Assembly (NCBI GenBank): GCA_030692055.1
Contig: JAUYCY010000150.1
Coordinates: 1 to 11,182, forward strand
Length of the DNA: 11,182 nt
Reading direction: 5' to 3'
From: Candidatus Omnitrophota bacterium
GTDB lineage: Bacteria; Omnitrophota; Koll11; Duberdicusellales; 4484-171
Both the position numbers and the translations under genes were made by a program. Shown piece by piece: positions 6,274 to 11,182 of this stretch. Below the pieces are notes generated by a model, which searched no databases, had not been told where the DNA came from, and saw nothing but the letters and a program-made list of their open reading frames with translations. The first letter of the stretch is position 1. Each line of letters starts with the position of its first letter.

Positions 6274-6630
6274 ATGTGGATTGGTTCTTTAATTTTAGGA
6301 CTTACCGCAGGCACTATTAGTGGGCTTTTGGGAATTGGGGGAGGATTAATTTTAATCCCCGCTTTAGTTTATTGTTTTGGTTTAACTCAGCACCAGGCGC
6401 AAGGCACAACCCTTGCGATGATGGTGCCGCCGATTGGGCTTTTGGCCGCGTTAAAGTATTATCACGAAGGAAACGTTAAGCTTAATCTGGCAGCGTTTAT
6501 TTGTTTAGGTTTTTTTGTAGGCGCATTAGTTGGGGCAATGTTTGTGCACAAAATTCCCGAAACGCTGCTTAGAAAAATTTTCGGGATTGTTTTATTTCTT
6601 GCTTCCTTAAAGATGATTTTTGGAAAATAG
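6274..6630 (+). CDS. TauE/SafE-type (DUF81) half-size membrane permease
   Basis: Small integral membrane protein of the sulfite exporter TauE/SafE family, whose members move sulfur-containing or other organic anions across the cytoplasmic membrane. The first segment has the family signature GLTAGTISGLLGIGGGLILIPAL (9-31), followed by the family's QAxGTTLAMM (41-50) and PPIGLLAAL (52-60). There are about four membrane segments (roughly 3-33, 48-62, 71-92, 101-116). At 118 residues it is a single repeat of the two-repeat, about 250-residue transporters, so it presumably dimerises. I prefer ATG 6274 over the in-frame ATG 6262, because ggaggtg (6264-6270) lies just before 6274 and overlaps the earlier start. 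The substrate is unknown. It ends tail to tail with the minus-strand lipoprotein gene, 24 bp away. Confidence 0.88.
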   Translation: MWIGSLILGLTAGTISGLLGIGGGLILIPALVYCFGLTQHQAQGTTLAMMVPPIGLLAALKYYHEGNVKLNLAAFICLGFFVGALVGAMFVHKIPETLLRKIFGIVLFLASLKMIFGK

Positions 6631-6654
6631 GCCTCTTTTAAATACTGCTTTACC

Positions 6655-7221
6655 TTATCTACGATATACCTGGGAATAGTCAATTTTATATTCTTTGCCT
6701 GCATGCCTTAGCGTATAAAAAGTATGCGCAATATTATATTTATTTTTTATGTTATAGACATAATCGTTGTCCCAACGCCACTCTTTTTTAGCCTCTAAGA
6801 CGTTATTTCGCCACTCTTTTTTTAAATTTTCTTTAGGAGGTTGAGTAACCTTCACATATTTACCTTCTTTATCTTTCTTTTCTTGCCTAGAGTCTTCAAT
6901 GGGTACATCCCACTTATGTTCGCAGTAAAGAAATTCAATATTTTGATCCGATAAGCTTTTCCATATTACATTATAGAAATCAGTATCTTTGTTTTTCCAA
7001 TCGTGGCTATATTTAAATTCTCCTATTGGTTTTTTACCAATGTATTTAACGCTAAGTTCTAAAATCGGATTTCCGTAAGGATCTTTTAAAGTCTTAATAT
7101 ATTCCCTACCGCTTATTAGCTGAAAATCTATATCTCCTATTTCTGAAAGGGGGCTATGGCCGCAGCCATAAAAAGAGATAAGCACGGCACATATTATAAT
7201 CCAAGCTATTTTTTGTTTCAT
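6655..7221 (-). CDS. Putative lipoprotein of unknown function
   Basis: I do not recognise a family. The protein has 188 residues and starts with a lipoprotein-type signal: positive MKQK, hydrophobic core IAWIIICAVLIS (5-16), then FYGC with Cys20 as the likely lipidated residue, so it should be anchored at a membrane facing outward. The first position of the lipobox (Phe) is not ideal. The rest is rich in Lys, Glu, Trp and Tyr, with paired motifs such as KKEWRWDN and HKWDVP, and reads as a beta-rich soluble domain with no visible catalytic motif. It is the distal gene of the minus-strand set, 74 bp after the SUKH gene. No clear ribosome binding site and no attC site are seen beside it, so I do not count it as a cassette, although it could be a former one. 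Confidence 0.75.
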   Translation of the reverse strand: MKQKIAWIIICAVLISFYGCGHSPLSEIGDIDFQLISGREYIKTLKDPYGNPILELSVKYIGKKPIGEFKYSHDWKNKDTDFYNVIWKSLSDQNIEFLYCEHKWDVPIEDSRQEKKDKEGKYVKVTQPPKENLKKEWRNNVLEAKKEWRWDNDYVYNIKNKYNIAHTFYTLRHAGKEYKIDYSQVYRR

Positions 7222-7295
7222 TTTATAACTTTAAGTTCTTAGCTTAACCAAGAAAGTGTTTTAAATTGGCTATTAAGATTTTTATAGGGTTTCTG

Positions 7296-8051
7296 CTATG
7301 ATCTTTGCTCTATATTTCTTCTATAAAGCTCTCCCCAAAAAGGAATTGATTCAATAAACTTCCTTTGCTTTTTAAATTCAGAGAACCAGACCTTTTGGTC
7401 ATCAACATTAAGAATATTCTTAAATTCAGAGAGTAAATATGTTTTTAAGGTAGGGCCATAAACGATAATATCAGACTGCCAAATAGAAAATACAGGATTA
7501 TTTACTTTATTCGGTTCAATAAGCAGATACCGGTGTTGATAAATGGGGATTAAACGAGGAGCTTTTTTAAGTAATTTCTTGAGGCGTCGCCTTTGGTTTT
7601 CGGCCTTTTGAGGTTTACTACCCCAACCTTTAAGCCATAAGCCATTATTCCTGATATCAAACCACAGACCATCAAATAGCTGACTTTGAAAGTGCCTGAT
7701 GGTTTTTGTATCTTTGAGCCAGTTATTAAACATGGGTATTTTTTTTATTGCCGCTTTATTGTGTTTATTGTATACAATTGCGTGCCGTGGCTCATTGAGG
7801 ATAAACAATTCTTTTAAAAATAAACGATAGTCCGCAGGAAACTTCAGTTTCCATTTCTTTTCTATTTTTTTGATACAATTTTCTGAAACATTACCTACCC
7901 ACCTCAATTTTCTTTCCCAGGGCTGCATACGAACCATTTTCTTGAGAATAAAGTCTTTTTTAACGCCTTCGTGCCAAGCATCTTCGGTCTTTTTCTTAAA
8001 CCATTGAATAAATGCTACATTAAAACCTTCTGGAATTACTTCTTTTTTCAT
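7296..8051 (-). CDS. SMI1/KNR4 (SUKH) domain protein
   Basis: The central part matches the SUKH superfamily. IKKIEKKWKLKFPADYRLFLKE (60-81) is the signature helix pair, followed by the strands LFDGLWFDI (125-133), APRLIPIYQHRYLLIEP (164-180) and NPVFSIWQSDIIVYGPTLKTYLLSEF (185-210). In bacteria many SUKH proteins act as immunity proteins for contact-dependent or polymorphic toxins, or as binding modules; the exact partner is unknown. At 251 residues it is longer than a minimal SUKH protein (about 130-180), with a charged 55-residue N-terminal extension. No signal peptide is seen, so it is probably cytoplasmic. ATG 8049-8051 overlaps by ATGA the stop codon of a decayed membrane-protein gene (8048-8116), which suggests former translational coupling. 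No toxin gene is visible. Confidence 0.82.
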   Translation of the reverse strand: MKKEVIPEGFNVAFIQWFKKKTEDAWHEGVKKDFILKKMVRMQPWERKLRWVGNVSENCIKKIEKKWKLKFPADYRLFLKELFILNEPRHAIVYNKHNKAAIKKIPMFNNWLKDTKTIRHFQSQLFDGLWFDIRNNGLWLKGWGSKPQKAENQRRRLKKLLKKAPRLIPIYQHRYLLIEPNKVNNPVFSIWQSDIIVYGPTLKTYLLSEFKNILNVDDQKVWFSEFKKQRKFIESIPFWGELYRRNIEQRS

Positions 8052-8116
8052 CGTTGTTCTTTAAATAATTTTCTTTTTAAAAATTCTCCGAAAAGAAAAA
8101 GCATAATGAGACTTAC
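8048..8116 (-). pseudogene. Decayed 3' end of a paralogue of the small membrane protein
   Basis: Reading leftward, the codons ending at TGA 8048-8050 give MLFLFGEFLKRKLFKEQR. The intact gene just upstream ends MLFLFGEFMKRKLFKE. Over these 16 codons eight differ, seven of them synonymously and one Met to Leu, so both copies evolved as coding sequence before this one lost its 5' part. Homology stops near 8105-8110, where a hairpin-rich segment begins. The stop overlaps the start of the SUKH gene. Confidence 0.8.
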
Positions 8117-8183
8117 AATTTTTGTGTGTTCACACCAAAAATTGCCTAGTCGAATTATCCCCGAGCGAAGCGAGTGGGGTAAT
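8116..8183. repeat. Two hairpins between the duplicated gene ends
   Basis: caatttttgtgtg (8116-8128) pairs with cacaccaaaaattg (8131-8144) around two bases, with a one-base bulge. attatcccc (8154-8162) pairs with ggggtaat (8176-8183) around a loop containing the direct repeat gcgaagcga. A TGACCCC heptamer follows at 8215-8221. The segment probably replaced the 5' part of the decayed gene. Confidence 0.55.
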
Positions 8184-8225
8184 GGAATAATTTTCTGTCT
8201 TCGCTTTTCAGCACTGACCCCACAG

Positions 8226-8471
8226 TCACTCTTTAAACAATTTCCTTTTCATGAATTCGCCAAAGAGAAAAAGCATCGATGAACAAAATAGTCCTTTTGC
8301 GAAAAAGTACATCGCAAAGCCCATTTCGCCAGGGTCAATTATAACTTTTCCTTTTGCGAACGCAGATTTATCACCAAAGCTTACAAAGTAGCCGCCGAAA
8401 TAAATCCAGCAGCAAATAACTAAAATCAAAATAGCTACAATTGGATTAACCCATTTTAAATAAAATCTCAT
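8226..8471 (-). CDS. Small two-helix membrane protein, unknown function
   Basis: Protein of 81 residues with two hydrophobic segments, about 9-31 (NPIVAILILVICCWIYFGGYFVS) and 52-73 (FAMYFFAKGLFCSSMLFLFGEF), and a basic C-terminus KRKLFKE, so it is an inner-membrane protein. I do not recognise a family. The start is ATG 8469-8471, with the strong box gaggagg five bases upstream (plus-strand 8477-8483); a GTG two codons earlier lies against this box and is unlikely. The gene is followed by the 3' remnant of a paralogue and then by the SUKH gene, and is preceded by a structured leader. Small membrane partners beside SUKH genes occur in toxin-immunity loci, but that link is only a suggestion here. 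Confidence 0.72.
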   Translation of the reverse strand: MRFYLKWVNPIVAILILVICCWIYFGGYFVSFGDKSAFAKGKVIIDPGEMGFAMYFFAKGLFCSSMLFLFGEFMKRKLFKE

Positions 8472-8476
8472 ACACA

Positions 8477-8580
8477 CCTCCTCAATGAGCGCACAACTTA
8501 TGGAGTTTCTACGAACATAAGTTGTATGCGCGAATTGATACTGAGGACGCGATGAATAAAAGCGCCCGAAGTATCTTTTT
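8477..8580 (-). other. Structured leader of the small membrane protein gene
   Basis: gcgcacaacttatg (8489-8502) pairs with cataagttgtatgcgc (8516-8531) around a 13-base loop, with a two-base bulge, and the outer cctca/tgagg can extend the stem. Next to it gatact (8537-8542) pairs with agtatc (8570-8575), with an inner ggacgc/gcgccc, followed on the plus strand by five T. The second stem looks like a plus-strand intrinsic terminator, yet no plus-strand gene precedes it. The first stem vaguely resembles R boxes (ACAAC/GTTGT) but is far shorter than an attC site. It could be an mRNA leader or a mobile palindrome. Confidence 0.45.
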
Positions 8581-8627
8581 CCAATGACACGATCCCTTTA
8601 TTTTCAGTTTTCAGTGACCCCTTCATC

Positions 8628-8688
8628 GTATAACACAAAAATCAGCGGTCCGCCTTTGGCGAGATCTCGCTGGATTGATTTGTTATAT
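8628..8688 (-). other. attC site 1 (61 bp)
   Basis: In cassette sense (minus strand) it starts ATATAAC and ends GTTATAC, complementary R'' and R' boxes. Inside, ATCCAGC (L'') pairs with GCTGAT (L') leaving one unpaired C, the asymmetry integrases use for strand choice. It differs from attC 2 at only 5 of 61 positions. The stop codon of the 8683-9207 gene lies inside its R'' box. It is the last recognisable attC of the array. Confidence 0.88.
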
Positions 8689-9207
8689 GGTTTTTTCATT
8701 AATTTTCTTAAATTGTTCTTTTACTTTGGGGCGACTAAGAAAAAACATAGTGGGAATATAGTATATTGTAAAAATAAGAAAGAAAAAGCTTTGATATTTT
8801 ATGTAATAAAATAAACCCCAAAAGGACGATCTGCATATTTCCTCTGTATTTGGGGTACAGTACAGAATAAATGTTGTCGGAAGGGTTGTGATTATGGAGT
8901 GACCCAATAATAATATAAAAGGCATGCTAACCCACCAATTAAGTCTTAACGCCCATTTCTTCGATAGCAAGATGCCAATATTGATTACAAAATATAATAC
9001 TGAAAAAATTGCTCCAAGAATAGTTAGTAGTTTATTTAGACTGAATTCAATAATTAGCTTTTTTATGACAATATCAAAAGAATAAGCCAAAATACCTAAA
9101 TGAAATAGATGAAACATTAATGCTCCAACTGAAATAAGCATACCCAACAGAGCTATGAAAATAGTAATAATTTTTATTGCAACAGAAATTATTAGATCCT
9201 TTTTCAT
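8683..9207 (-). CDS. Cassette-encoded four-helix membrane protein, unknown
   Basis: Protein of 174 residues with four hydrophobic segments, about 7-32, 60-82, 93-115 and 139-157, short charged ends (MKKD at the start, KVKEQFKKINEKTI at the end) and two cysteines in the loop before the last helix (Cys117 and Cys125). It is an inner-membrane protein of unrecognised family, with no transporter or enzyme motif visible. It is the only ORF of a 592-bp cassette. The TAA stop is supplied by the R'' box of attC 1, so the coding region runs right into the recombination site. The start is 13 bases after attC 2 and has no good Shine-Dalgarno box, so translation may be weak or leaderless-like. Confidence 0.8.
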   Translation of the reverse strand: MKKDLIISVAIKIITIFIALLGMLISVGALMFHLFHLGILAYSFDIVIKKLIIEFSLNKLLTILGAIFSVLYFVINIGILLSKKWALRLNWWVSMPFILLLGHSIITTLPTTFILYCTPNTEEICRSSFWGLFYYIKYQSFFFLIFTIYYIPTMFFLSRPKVKEQFKKINEKTI

Positions 9208-9219
9208 TTTTAAATTTTC

Positions 9220-9280
9220 ATATAACGCAAAAATCAGCGGTCCGCTTTTGGCGAGATCTCGCTGGATTGCCTTGTTATAT
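9220..9280 (-). other. attC site 2 (61 bp)
   Basis: In cassette sense it runs ATATAAC-AAGGCAATCCAGC...GCTGATTTTTGC-GTTATAT. R boxes are perfectly complementary, and L'' ATCCAGC against L' GCTGAT leaves one unpaired C. TAACAAGGC and GCGTTAT at the ends are typical of many known attC sites. It follows the gene at 9348-9923. Confidence 0.9.
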
Positions 9281-9347
9281 GATTATTATACTTTAAATTT
9301 TACCTATTTGAATTATTTTTTACTTTGAAGTAGGGATACTTTCTTGT

Positions 9348-9923
9348 TTAGCTACATCCACTTAGAGAAGAATTATCCACAGCTATTGTCAATATTCCAT
9401 CATCAGATAGAAAGAATTGTCCGTAACCGGGATCTTTATCAAATAGCGAGAAGTGCGGTGAGCTGGTAAAAATATACCAACCATTTCTTGCATAATTATC
9501 TTTTGAAGTTCTATATCTTAACCGAATATATGTAGGGCGATTGGTCCACAAAAAATTACCATAAAGTTCACCAGAAATCCATTTGCCTTTAGTAGCATCT
9601 TCATACTGTTTTTTAAGTTTTGCCACATTATTAGCCCATTTTTTAACCACATCTTTGGGTGATTTAGTTTTTCCTACATATACGGATATATTGGATAATT
9701 CACCCTTATCTATCGCATTTAGGTTAATATTATCATAATATGTAAGCGTGCAGGTATTTAGATTTTCTGCTTTCCAATATTTTGGTTCGTATGCTTCAAC
9801 AGTATATTTGAGTTTACCAATTTGTCTAGATTGAATGAGTCTAAATACAAAAACAAACAAACTAATTCCTATAGCTATAAATATAGCAATTATGAAGACT
9901 GATCTTACTATTTTATTTTTCAT
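9348..9923 (-). CDS. Cassette-encoded exported or membrane-anchored protein, unknown
   Basis: Protein of 191 residues with a basic start (MKNKIVR) and one hydrophobic segment at about 8-28 (SVFIIAIFIAIGISLFVFVFR), which acts as signal anchor or uncleaved signal peptide. The remainder, about 160 residues, is polar with alternating aromatic residues (YWKAENLNTCTLTYYDN, WYIFTSSPHFSLF) and looks like an extracytoplasmic beta-rich domain. Two cysteines (Cys58 and Cys190) could form a disulfide. No family is recognised. It is the sole ORF of a 721-bp cassette, followed after 67 bp by attC 2 and preceded by attC 3. No strong ribosome binding site is seen. Confidence 0.78.
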   Translation of the reverse strand: MKNKIVRSVFIIAIFIAIGISLFVFVFRLIQSRQIGKLKYTVEAYEPKYWKAENLNTCTLTYYDNINLNAIDKGELSNISVYVGKTKSPKDVVKKWANNVAKLKKQYEDATKGKWISGELYGNFLWTNRPTYIRLRYRTSKDNYARNGWYIFTSSPHFSLFDKDPGYGQFFLSDDGILTIAVDNSSLSGCS

Positions 9924-9940
9924 ATCACATTTTTATTTAC

Positions 9941-10016
9941 AGATAACGCAGAATTCAGCCGCCTGACCGAAACCCGATAGGGCGTAGGGAAGGTCGGCTG
10001 GATGAAGTTGTTAGAA
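9941..10016 (-). other. attC site 3 (76 bp)
   Basis: In cassette sense it begins TTCTAAC and ends GTTATCT. L'' ATCCAGCC pairs with GGCTGAAT leaving one unpaired C, and the longer central part can fold as a hairpin (ccgac...gtcagg). Its core is nearly identical to attC 4. It begins three bases after the stop of the 10020-10409 gene. Confidence 0.9.
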
Positions 10017-10019
10017 ATT

Positions 10020-10409
10020 TTATTTTTCTTTTTCTTTTTTCCAGATAATTGCTGGGAAGCTTTCGTCAGTTAAATTTTCATAAATGATTTCTACAATGCC
10101 ATTATTCGGAGAAAACAAGGTGCCCCCATTATTGATACCACTTACAGAAACTACGCTATTTTTATCTTTAATTTTAAATGCTGGCTGGTCTTGATATTTA
10201 TTAACGGCTTCCTTTGGAAAATCGATATAAAACCCAACCCAAAGTTTTCCCTCAGCAGGAATCGTTATATCTCCGCTTTCTCGAGGTTGCAGTTCCAATT
10301 CTTTCACTAATATTTTTCCAAATTGTAATTTTGATTTCAGATCTTCTGACGCATAGCTAATACAATGTAATACAAGAAAAACACAGAGAACCAGCAATAA
10401 TTTTTTCAT
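10020..10409 (-). CDS. Cassette-encoded secreted protein, unknown
   Basis: Protein of 129 residues with a classic signal peptide: MKK, hydrophobic core LLLVLCVFLVLHCIS, then SYAS with cleavage expected after Ser21. The mature part of about 108 residues has beta-type alternation (KLWVGFYIDFP, GIVEIIYENL, FPAIIWKKEKEK) and suggests a small periplasmic or secreted beta-sandwich. No conserved enzyme motif is seen and no family is recognised. ATG at 10407-10409 has aaggagg a few bases upstream. It is the only ORF of a compact 485-bp cassette, lying between attC 4 (16 bp upstream of the start) and attC 3 (3 bp after the stop). Confidence 0.82.
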   Translation of the reverse strand: MKKLLLVLCVFLVLHCISYASEDLKSKLQFGKILVKELELQPRESGDITIPAEGKLWVGFYIDFPKEAVNKYQDQPAFKIKDKNSVVSVSGINNGGTLFSPNNGIVEIIYENLTDESFPAIIWKKEKEK

Positions 10410-10425
10410 TCGCCTCCTTGTTTAT

Positions 10426-10502
10426 TTCTAACATCGACATCAGCCGCCTGAACCGAAGCCCGATAGGGCGCAGGGAAGGTCGGCTGGATGAAATTGTTAG
10501 AT
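10426..10502 (-). other. attC site 4 (77 bp)
   Basis: In cassette sense it runs ATCTAAC ... GTTAGAA, with R' and R'' matching the RYYYAAC/GTTRRRY consensus closely. L'' ATCCAGCCG pairs with CGGCTGAT leaving one unpaired C. From the L box inward it is almost the same as attC 3. It lies between the genes at 10020-10409 and 10507-11016. Confidence 0.92.
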
Positions 10503-10506
10503 GATT

Positions 10507-11016
10507 TTAATAACCCTTACTTCTTAGAATATTATTTATCTGATTGATTTCATCATCTATTCGTTCAATATTTTCTTGCGGAACATCAGCGTAAGCCTTT
10601 AAGGCCTTTTTTCGCTCTTCAAGGGCTTCTTTACCTTTTTGTATCCATAGAGGAAAAAGTTCTCTATAGCGATCGATAGATTTGTAATATGTAATTGTAT
10701 AGTTTAAATAAGCTAGTGCTTTTTGATTGTATGATTTTAATTCTGGCGGCGGAGTTAAATTTTCCATTTCTTTTAGTATTCCAGAGATTTCATCTATCAT
10801 TTTTTCTATATTTTTCTTTCCCTCTACAGACGATGCCATTCTATTCATCTGGTCAGTTCGCATTTGAATAAAGGCGCTTTTTTGATTTAAGGAATCTACT
10901 GAGTTCAAATAATTTTTAGCATTTTCAAAAGAATTGCCTTGGGAATAAGAAAACACGGAGATAAAAAACATTGGTATAGATAGAAATAAAACTAGTAATT
11001 TTGAGATTAACCTCAT
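10507..11016 (-). CDS. Cassette-encoded secreted helical protein, unknown
   Basis: Protein of 169 residues with a signal peptide (MRLISK, then LLVLFLSIPMFFISVFSYS, cleavage probably near SYS-Q at 25-26). The mature part is almost entirely helical and charged, with heptad-like stretches (NIEKMIDEISGILKEMENL, ALEERKKALKAYADV, RIDDEINQINNIL) and a central PPPELKSYNQKALAYLNYTITYY segment, so it is probably a periplasmic helical bundle. The PPPELKSY-type turn occurs in small exported helical proteins of unknown function. A strong aaggagg box sits four bases before ATG 11014-11016. It is the sole ORF of a 612-bp cassette between attC 5 and attC 4. Confidence 0.83.
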   Translation of the reverse strand: MRLISKLLVLFLSIPMFFISVFSYSQGNSFENAKNYLNSVDSLNQKSAFIQMRTDQMNRMASSVEGKKNIEKMIDEISGILKEMENLTPPPELKSYNQKALAYLNYTITYYKSIDRYRELFPLWIQKGKEALEERKKALKAYADVPQENIERIDDEINQINNILRSKGY

Positions 11017-11037
11017 ACAACCTCCTTTTTATTTTCA

Positions 11038-11111
11038 ATCTAACATAGAAATCAGCTGCCTTGAGCGCCGCTTTAGCGGCGGGAAAGGTCAGCTGGATTG
11101 CCTTGTTATAA
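11038..11111 (-). other. attC site 5 (74 bp)
   Basis: In cassette sense it begins TTATAAC-AAGGC and ends GTTAGAT. L'' ATCCAGC pairs with GCTGAT leaving one unpaired C, and the tip is a strong GCCGC...GCGGC hairpin. Its R'' end resembles attC 2 and its R' end resembles attC 4. It closes the fifth cassette, whose ORF begins beyond the window. Confidence 0.9.
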
Positions 11112-11126
11112 TTTTATCATATTCCT

Positions 11127-11182
11127 TTAATTTTCTATATTTTCCTCCCATGGTAATTTGGGAAGTTTATTCAATGCTGTCA
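11127..11182 (-). CDS. C-terminal end of the fifth cassette ORF (partial)
   Basis: An open frame enters from the right edge and ends at TAA 11127-11129, 15 bp before attC 5, encoding TALNKLPKLPWEENIEN. The place and direction are what the next cassette gene should have. The fragment is too short to assign a function. Confidence 0.5.
   Translation of the reverse strand, partial: TALNKLPKLPWEENIEN

Larger units (their letters stand above)
8628..11182 (-). mobile_element. Integron gene-cassette array (five attC sites)
   Basis: Five sites with attC architecture alternate with single minus-strand ORFs: each ORF is followed at its 3' end by an attC. Cutting each site between the G and TT of its R' box gives cassettes of about 592 bp (8634-9225), 721 bp (9226-9946), 485 bp (9947-10431) and 612 bp (10432-11043), plus the start of a fifth. 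All cassettes point the same way, as integrase-driven capture produces, and the sites are closely related, as in sedentary chromosomal integrons. No intI is present in the window. It would be expected to the right, upstream of the first cassette; otherwise this is a CALIN (attC cluster lacking an integrase). Confidence 0.88.

Noticed and set aside
7971..8282. Plus-strand open frame of 103 codons
   Set aside because: It is antisense to the SUKH gene start and to the paralogue remnant, whose codon pattern (synonymous differences) supports the minus strand.
8489..8531. Sixth attC site
   Set aside because: Although ACAAC/GTTGT ends pair, the whole palindrome is about 43 bp, shorter than known attC sites, lacks the ATCCAGC/GCTGAT boxes of the other five, and lies upstream rather than downstream of its gene.
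8537..8580. Plus-strand intrinsic terminator
   Set aside because: The stem with five T has the right look, but no plus-strand gene ends here and the neighbouring genes are on the other strand.
8584..8814. Plus-strand open frame of 76 codons over the left attC
   Set aside because: It runs across attC site 1 and antisense to the end of the four-helix protein gene, is mostly Lys/Phe-rich antisense translation, and has no ribosome binding site.
8628..11111. CRISPR array or simple dispersed repeats
   Set aside because: The repeats are spaced 490-720 bp apart by full ORFs and have attC symmetry, which does not fit CRISPR.

Overview
The window looks like an AT-rich bacterial chromosome fragment from a poorly characterised lineage. 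Gene style (PabB-PabC fusion, solitary PyrK, many short repeats inside and between genes) would fit an uncultured phylum such as Omnitrophota, but that placement is inference and no gene here proves it. There are no rRNA or tRNA genes, no CRISPR array and no intact transposase or integrase.

Left part (1-6630, plus strand): a 5'-truncated type I restriction methylase remnant (HsdM C-terminus), then about 430 bp of hairpin-rich non-coding DNA that includes a second, aborted copy of the mutM translation start. A compact plus-strand gene series follows: mutM/fpg (8-oxoguanine repair), a pabB-pabC fusion (p-aminobenzoate for folate), a small ArsR-type regulator bracketed by two copies of a palindrome, and pyrK (electron-transfer subunit of dihydroorotate dehydrogenase B). 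pyrK carries three different in-frame 7-8 bp tandem repeats. A folded, inverted-repeat leader precedes a family 2 glycosyltransferase, and a CACAGAT repeat cluster precedes a half-size TauE/SafE-type permease.

Right part (6655-11182, minus strand): all genes are read right to left. The three nearest the permease (a lipoprotein, a SUKH/SMI1-KNR4 protein, a small membrane protein) show no recombination sites; between two of them lies the decayed 3' end of a paralogue of the small membrane protein. From 8628 to the right edge the layout is an integron gene-cassette array: five attC sites of 61-77 bp, each just downstream of one minus-strand ORF, delimiting four complete cassettes and the end of a fifth. 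The attC sites have complementary R boxes (consensus YTAAC...GTTAR), L boxes ATCCAGC/GCTGAT with the same unpaired base, and shared cores. By integron convention the integrase, if present, would lie beyond the right edge.

All four complete cassettes encode short proteins with a signal peptide or membrane segments and none is recognisable, so the cargo is an exported/envelope set of unknown function. The main points of interest are this array, the SUKH/membrane-protein duplication beside it, and the repeats that have invaded the pyrK reading frame.
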